Source: Asterias amurensis
Taxonomy: Eukaryota > Echinodermata > Asteroidea > Forcipulatida > Asteriidae
Length of the DNA stretch: 64,000 nucleotides
NCBI RefSeq assembly: GCF_032118995.1
Contig: NC_092665.1
Span: 14,032,012-14,096,011 of the forward strand
Direction: 5' to 3'
Part shown: positions 59,301 to 64,000 of the stretch, piece by piece
How the letters are laid out: each line of letters opens with the position of its first letter
Position numbering within the stretch: the stretch's first letter is position 1
The notes under the pieces: model-generated
Database searches by the model: none
Told to the model about the DNA's origin: nothing
What the model saw: only the letters and a program-made list of their open reading frames with translations
Program-made: the position numbers and the translations under genes

Positions 59301-62300
59301 ACTTGTTTTGAGTAATTACCAATAGTGTCCAGTGCCTATAAAAGGAATTACTTAGCTGTCCGATAAACAGCTTTGTGACAATTTGAAGATTATCGTCTCT
59401 CAAAAAGAAAATGTCATGTCATGATTCCAACAGCTCATAGCCTTGACAGCAACCACTACGAGTCCTTCAATTGGTCATCAAAGTTACAAGAGAATAATGA
59501 ATGAAAATAAAAACACCCTTGTTGCACAAATGTGTGCGCTTTCAGATGCGTAATAGCTGAAGCCTTGTTTATAATTTGAGGGAGAAATTACCTCTTTCTC
59601 AAAAACTATGTCACTTCAGAGGAAGACGTTTCTCACATATTTTATACTTTCAGTACTGTACACTATCAACAGCTCTCCATTGCTTGTTACCAAGTAATTT
59701 TTTATGCTAACACTTATTTTGAGTAATTACCAATAGTGTCCAGTGCCTCTAAAAGGAATTACTTTGCTGTCCGGTGAACAGCTTTGTGACAACTTAAAGA
59801 TAATCGTCTTTCATAAAGAAAATGTTGTGTCCTGATTCCAACAGCTCATAGCCTTCACAGCAAACACTGTGAGTCCTTCTTGGATACCAGCGGACAGCGA
59901 GAGTTAGTGCAGAGTTTGACCGGCGTGATGAACAGCATGGATCTCTTGACCAATGACCACCTGACGGCATTTAGGTTTGTTTGTTACACTCTCCAAACTT
60001 AGAGGGGGCTGTGTTCCCTTGTACGAAGCAGTGCCCAATTTCATAGCGCTGCTTAACGGTAAGCAAACTTTTGTGCTTACTGTAGCAGGTGCAAGCGTAT
60101 TTCACAGGTTAGCAAGAAAATTTGGCAGCCACCTCGCGCGTTCACCATGGATTACAGTTAGCATCGCTATGACTGTTCATTATATGTTTGTTTTACCGAC
60201 CACAGAGACAGCAAGTATGTCATTCCAATGAGCCAGGAAGCAGTGCAATTTCTCCTCCGCTATTTACAAAGTCAAGACAACTCCATGCTTCTTAAAGTCT
60301 TCAATCTCCACATCCAAATAGAAGGTAATTTCTCAACCATAAATATGTTTATAGGATTTGAGGCATTGCATGGTGAGGTATCAATATATATTTGGTTTGC
60401 GGTAACACCCTGTGTTTATCTACTACTTGCCAGGTAGAGTTTGTTCTTAGAGAAAAGTCTTGCTTTATTACTACCGCGGAGTAGATGTTCGGGGGTTCGG
60501 GAGACTTCTCAGTTCTGAAAAGAACTGTCCTGCTTTTTTAACTATTACCTGAGCGAATGGTATAGAAAATAGGCTGGGACTACTACTTTAGCTTATAGGA
60601 TCATGATTAACTATGTTACAAGGGAAACTGACTGTGTAAAATTCTGAAATAAATGAAGTTGCATCCCCTTTAGGTGATCCCCTGGCTGCCGCTTCCCAGG
60701 TTGTATTGTAAACTTAGGGTGTGATCCCTGGTTACACGACAGTTATCGGTTTAGCCTTCAAGAAAGAAGGTGTAACGTCACTACTTATTGTTTTGCATTT
60801 ATACCATAAGTCCTTTTGGTTGGTGAGCAGTTTGTAAACGGCTAATTCCCTTTTTATCAAAAAAGTATTCTCACTTAGTGAATCCCAACATATGCCTCAA
60901 GTAACAAATCTGTGAAAATTGTGAATCAATTGGTAATCAAAATTGCAAGAGAACAATGAAAGAACAACCCTTGTTGCACATGTGTGTGCTTTCAGAGGCC
61001 TAAAAAAGGCTTCAAGTCTTTTATTGGATTCAAATATTTGAGTGAGAAATTATATTACCTCTTTCTCAAAAACTACGTTGTTTCAGAGGGATTCATTTCT
61101 CACAATGTGTTATACTATCAACAGCTCTCCGTTGCTTGCTACCAAGAAAGTTTTGATGCTAATAATTGTTTTGATTAATTACCAGTAAGTGTCCAGTGCC
61201 TTTAAACATTTGTCATCCCCAGTGCGAGGAGCAACGACCGTGTCATCCAATCCCCACAGTGATAACGGATCCCAGGCTGTCAATCCCACCCTCCCTCCCT
61301 CAGACAACCACTCCACCTCCTCAGAAGAAGATAAAGCCAAGGAACGAGCTGCTCTGGCAGAGAATATTGAGAAAGTTAACAAGGGTCCGCCAACTCTACC
61401 GTCGATCCTGCTGTACACATTCGCAAATGCATACCAAAGGTATTGTTTAGACCCCTGGCATTGCCCGCCATCAATGATGGTACACTGTACAGTTTATAAA
61501 AAACAGTCAGTACAAATTTTACATATTTTACATAAAAAGAATGAAATACATGTATCACATTGTAGTTCGTTGAAGCATAAACTCACGCAGCAAATTTGTG
61601 ACAGTATAAGGCCGTATCCGAAATGGCGACTTCGGCTACAGCTACTCTTACAGCTACGGCTAGATCAGTGCGTCTGTCAGCAGTCAGTGTTAAAGAATAG
61701 GCAGACGCGCGCGATCTAGCCGTAGCTGTAGCCAAAGTTGCGTTTCAGACACGGCCTAATATTCAAAAAAGGACAAATTGTTTTAAAGAAAAAAGCATTT
61801 TATCTCTCTATCTTTAATTCCCATCAGACTCAGTTGTGCCACATTGTCGGCAGATAATTCCCTTCTCTGTGGCGGTTTTGAAGACTCCTCCATCCAGTTG
61901 TGGAGTTTGACCTCAAAGAAGCTGCGAGAATCACCTCATGATGTCGACATCTCTAAGGTCCACATAGCTGGGGATTATATGGAGGGCCAGGTGTATGAAG
62001 ACAGGTAAATGGTTCTTGTAATTTGGCTTAAAGCCATTGGACCCTTTCGGTAAACAGTATTGTCCAAGGCCCACACTTCGTGTGTCACAACTTCTATATC
62101 AAATAACAAACCTGTGAAAATTTAGGCTCAATCGGTCATCGGAGTCGGGAGAAAATAACGGGAAAACCCACCCTTGTATCCGCGCATTTCGCCGTGTCAT
62201 GACATGTGTTTAAAATAAATCCGTAATTCTCGCTATCGAAAATTGATATTGTTTTACTGTTTTCTCAAAAAGTAAAGCATTTCATGGAATAATATTTCAA

Positions 62301-64000
62301 GAGAAGTCTTTCACCACTACCTTCTGTAAACCCTGTAAGTTATTTGTAAATCTGTGAACTTCTGTACCGAAAGGGTCCAATGGCTTTAAAAGGTAGTGTC
62401 ATCGTTTGGTTTTTGTTCAACGTTTTTTTTTGCATCGCCCGTAACGAGAAATGTCTTGCACCAAGACTAGCGCGTAGTATCCAAGAAACCACCGGTTATA
62501 AACAGAGCTCCAGCTGGTCATTATCAACCGTTTAAACACCCCCACATGAAGCACTCTCCACCGATAGGAATAGCAAAACTGTCTGAGATATTTATGAATC
62601 TACTTTCGAAACGTCTTTCTAACCATAAGCATTTTATAACAAATGGTTTTCAAACGCTTTTCATTGGCCAACTCGACCGATCCAAGGCAACGTGTTCCTT
62701 TAAAAAAAATACTTTTTCAAAAATGACATAACGATGATTCCTTGCAGTGTCGGCAGTGAGAGCAGAATCCTAAGGGGGCACTCGGGACCTGTGTACGGTA
62801 CGTGTCTGATGCCGGATAACAAGGTGCTGTTGTCGTGCTCTGAAGATACCACAGGTAGGACACAGAGGTCAAGCCCCAATTTCATAGAGCTGCTAAGCAC
62901 AAAAGTTTGCTTAGAATGAAATTTCTTCCTTCATAAAAACAGGATTACCAACCAAAGTTTCATTTTTGCTTATTGCTTGTTACTGGTATTTAGCTGTTGT
63001 TTGCTGATTCTGAAAATCACGTGGAAATTTAGTTGGTAATCTTGTTTTTATGAATGCAACAATTTTGGTGCTTAGCAGCTCTATGAAATTGGGCCCTGAT
63101 TGGGTCATCTAGGGGTCAACCGATTCTGATTGTTCATCTGAGAAATGTAATTTAGGGGTTCTCCATTAGCCCCTTTTGAGGTATGGTGGACACTATATGA
63201 GTGCACTGTTTGGTTGGGTGTATACAGACGGATTTACCCAAAACTACTAGTGTCATATGAGCCACCATTTCTCAAAATGGCTTGTGGCACCTATTCTGTT
63301 AACAACAAATAACATCGACTAAAATCGACCAGACGCATTCAAGGGAAAAGCAGATCACTATGCCTGTAATCATGCCTGATACTTCACGGACGCAACAAAG
63401 GCGATTGCCTTCGTGCCCCCTGGTCATTGCCTCGGTGCCCTCAAATTGCTCTTGTAGACATGTACAATTTCCTCTTAGAGTACCCTTTACCGAGAGAAAA
63501 TACCTTGGTGCCCTTGCCCTTTCAAAAACTAAGCATACAGACCTGCCTGTTCTTAAATCACACATGGACAAAAGGTTGGTTCCTGTCTCACTCATGGATT
63601 TTTACGCGGGGAGTCTGCTGCCAGCTAGAGTCCCAACTCTGCCAATGAGCAATGCTTGAGAATTTATAATTTCCGATTTCCAATTTTCCAGAATACGATC
63701 AGAGCATACTCATCGAAACATCGAGTTGAAACCAACGTTTCTTTTCAGAACCACCCCAACTCATTTAGAGATTATCATTACATGGTGTTACCACAAGCTT
63801 TTCTATATCGACTTCCACCTGTAAGACGACGTATTTCCACCATGCAAGTTAAAAATCCTACTTAATTTCGATTTGTCTTTGTTTTTTCAGTGAGGGCCTG
63901 GAATCTGGACACACTGTCTAACGTCGCTGTCTACAGAGGGCATAACTACCCTATTTGGGGGATAGAAAGCAGCCCAATGGGACTATATTTTGCTACGGCG
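56346..64000 (+). CDS. TAF5L: TAF5-like subunit of SAGA/PCAF complex, 5' part
   Basis: Ten exons are visible: 56346-56414, 57136-57260, 57584-57662, about 58188-58258 or 58266, 59861-59974, 60206-60324, 61223-61439, 61828-62004, 62748-62854 and 63891 onward. The start MKRVNSEQIQTAVLSYLKRR matches TAF5L (LisH-like region), not TAF5. The NTD2 region follows (QYSQIKTFIENT, LLLYPLFIHLFLDMI, YVIPMSQEAVQFLLRYLQSQ). Then come a linker with KGPPTLPSILLYTF and WD40 repeats (LRGHSGPVYGTCLMPD, YRGHNYPIWGIESSPMG). TAF5L scaffolds the histone acetyltransferase complex SAGA in the nucleus. The exon 4 donor is uncertain: GT at 58259 keeps frame with exon 5, while the better-looking GT at 58267 does not. The last WD40 repeats lie beyond the window. 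Confidence 0.93.
57270..57382. repeat. Hairpin directly behind TAF5L exon 2 donor
   Basis: Arms CAGGGGATTTTTTCTAAAAC and the complement, with a GGCTCCCGGC/GCCGGGAGCC tip, form an almost perfect stem starting 9 bp after the 57261 GT. A second small stem follows at 57387-57446 (cggttttaccaaaac). Confidence 0.75.
57870..58165. repeat. TTAA-family A MITE, right part, in TAF5L intron 3
   Basis: Contains the 'gagacctcggatgtagaattt' core and ends near 'gtgtccagagtctttaagc', just before the exon 4 acceptor at 58187. It may supply part of the polypyrimidine context of that acceptor. Confidence 0.65.
58279..58564. repeat. 286-bp hAT-type MITE with 8-bp target duplication
   Basis: Termini CATAGAGTTA on both sides (inverted), continuing as AACTAGAGGGCGCAC. 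The 8-bp GTTCATAC is directly repeated at 58271-58278 and 58565-58572. Eight-base duplications are characteristic of hAT transposons. Confidence 0.9.
58985..59860. repeat. Tandemly duplicated family A MITE in TAF5L intron 4
   Basis: Two family A-derived copies (58985-59342 and about 59469-59753) are each followed by the same flank (59344-59468 and 59755-59880) that leads into TAF5L exon 5. The first flank retains only the beginning of exon 5 (ccactacgagtccttc) and then breaks off. Confidence 0.75.
60840..61206. repeat. TTAA-family A MITE, diverged, in TAF5L intron 6
   Basis: Carries the 'caattggtaatcaaaattgc', 'ctcaaaaactacg' and 'gtgtccagtgcctttaaa' landmarks of family A. Its right end sits about 15 bp before the exon 7 acceptor. 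Confidence 0.7.
61610..61756. repeat. 147-bp Harbinger-type MITE in TAF5L intron 7
   Basis: Termini GGCCGTATCCGAAAT and an inverted variant are flanked by duplicated TAA. It is the same family as 39124-39251. Confidence 0.85.
62032..62389. repeat. TTAA-family B MITE in TAF5L intron 8
   Basis: Full-length copy with AGCCATTGGACCCTTTCGG and the inverted end CCAATGGCT, bordered by TTAA. Closely similar to 1576-1942 and 2361-2725. Confidence 0.8.
62590..62702 (+). repeat. Family C arm in TAF5L intron 8
   Basis: Contains 'ccaactcgaccgatccaagg' and ends 'cgtgttcctttaa', about 45 bp before exon 9. Confidence 0.6.

Noticed and set aside
61189..61719. 176-aa plus-strand protein as an independent gene
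   Set aside because: Its first part is TAF5L exon 7, and the rest reads through the donor into intron 7 and the MITE at 61610.
56346..64000. TAF5 rather than TAF5L
   Set aside because: The start MKRVNSEQIQ and the short linker with KGPPTLPSI fit TAF5L. TAF5 has a longer, different N-terminus.

Overview
This is animal nuclear DNA. Its genes have many small exons with GT-AG introns, and the window is crowded with short inverted-repeat transposons. An expanded DEATH-NACHT-LRR receptor family beside single-copy ABCF3 and TAF5L genes suggests a marine deuterostome; my guess from repeat style is an echinoderm, probably a sea star. The species is inference.

Layout. 1-1 kb: the last two exons of an unrecognised Pro/Tyr-rich protein with a PPxY motif. 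1-7.6 kb: no gene seen; TTAA-flanked MITEs, a 0.8-kb tandem duplication, a degenerate ~145-bp tandem array and a hairpin. 7.6-31.6 kb: two NLR genes on the minus strand, made by a recent tandem duplication (unit 8907-15233, copied as 15233-31567). The copies then diverged in four visible ways. NLR1 gained a 1163-bp foldback element inside its DEATH exon. NLR2 lost the C-terminal part of its LRR array and gained a chimeric tail. NLR2 has two extra LRR units. A 10,858-bp CACTA-like element (20040-30897), with 109-bp subterminal repeats and an internal 365-bp dimeric satellite, landed about 250 bp upstream of NLR2. Each copy serves as the empty site for the other's insertion, so both insertions can be defined to the base. 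A small two-exon gene lies divergently upstream of each NLR.

32.3-37.1 kb: an eleven-exon minus-strand gene that I could join in frame. It encodes a basic N-terminus, a ubiquitin-like domain ending in LLGG, a DEATH domain, six tandem 40-residue repeat exons (two with opposite single-base indels that cancel) and a second DEATH domain closely related to that of the NLRs. This is the most unusual item in the window and, with the NLRs, looks like a local DEATH-signalling cluster. The function is inferred.

37-44.7 kb: repeat-rich, with tandem repeats, MITEs, foldbacks and two LINE reverse-transcriptase C-terminal fragments. 44.75-56.04 kb: complete ABCF3 (19 coding exons, 712 aa, minus). 56.35-64 kb: the 5' part of TAF5L (plus), divergent from ABCF3 across a 307-bp shared promoter interval and running off the window in its WD40 region.

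All exon joins were made by eye from splice signals, reading-frame phase and recalled family sequences. No search, alignment program or transcript data was used.
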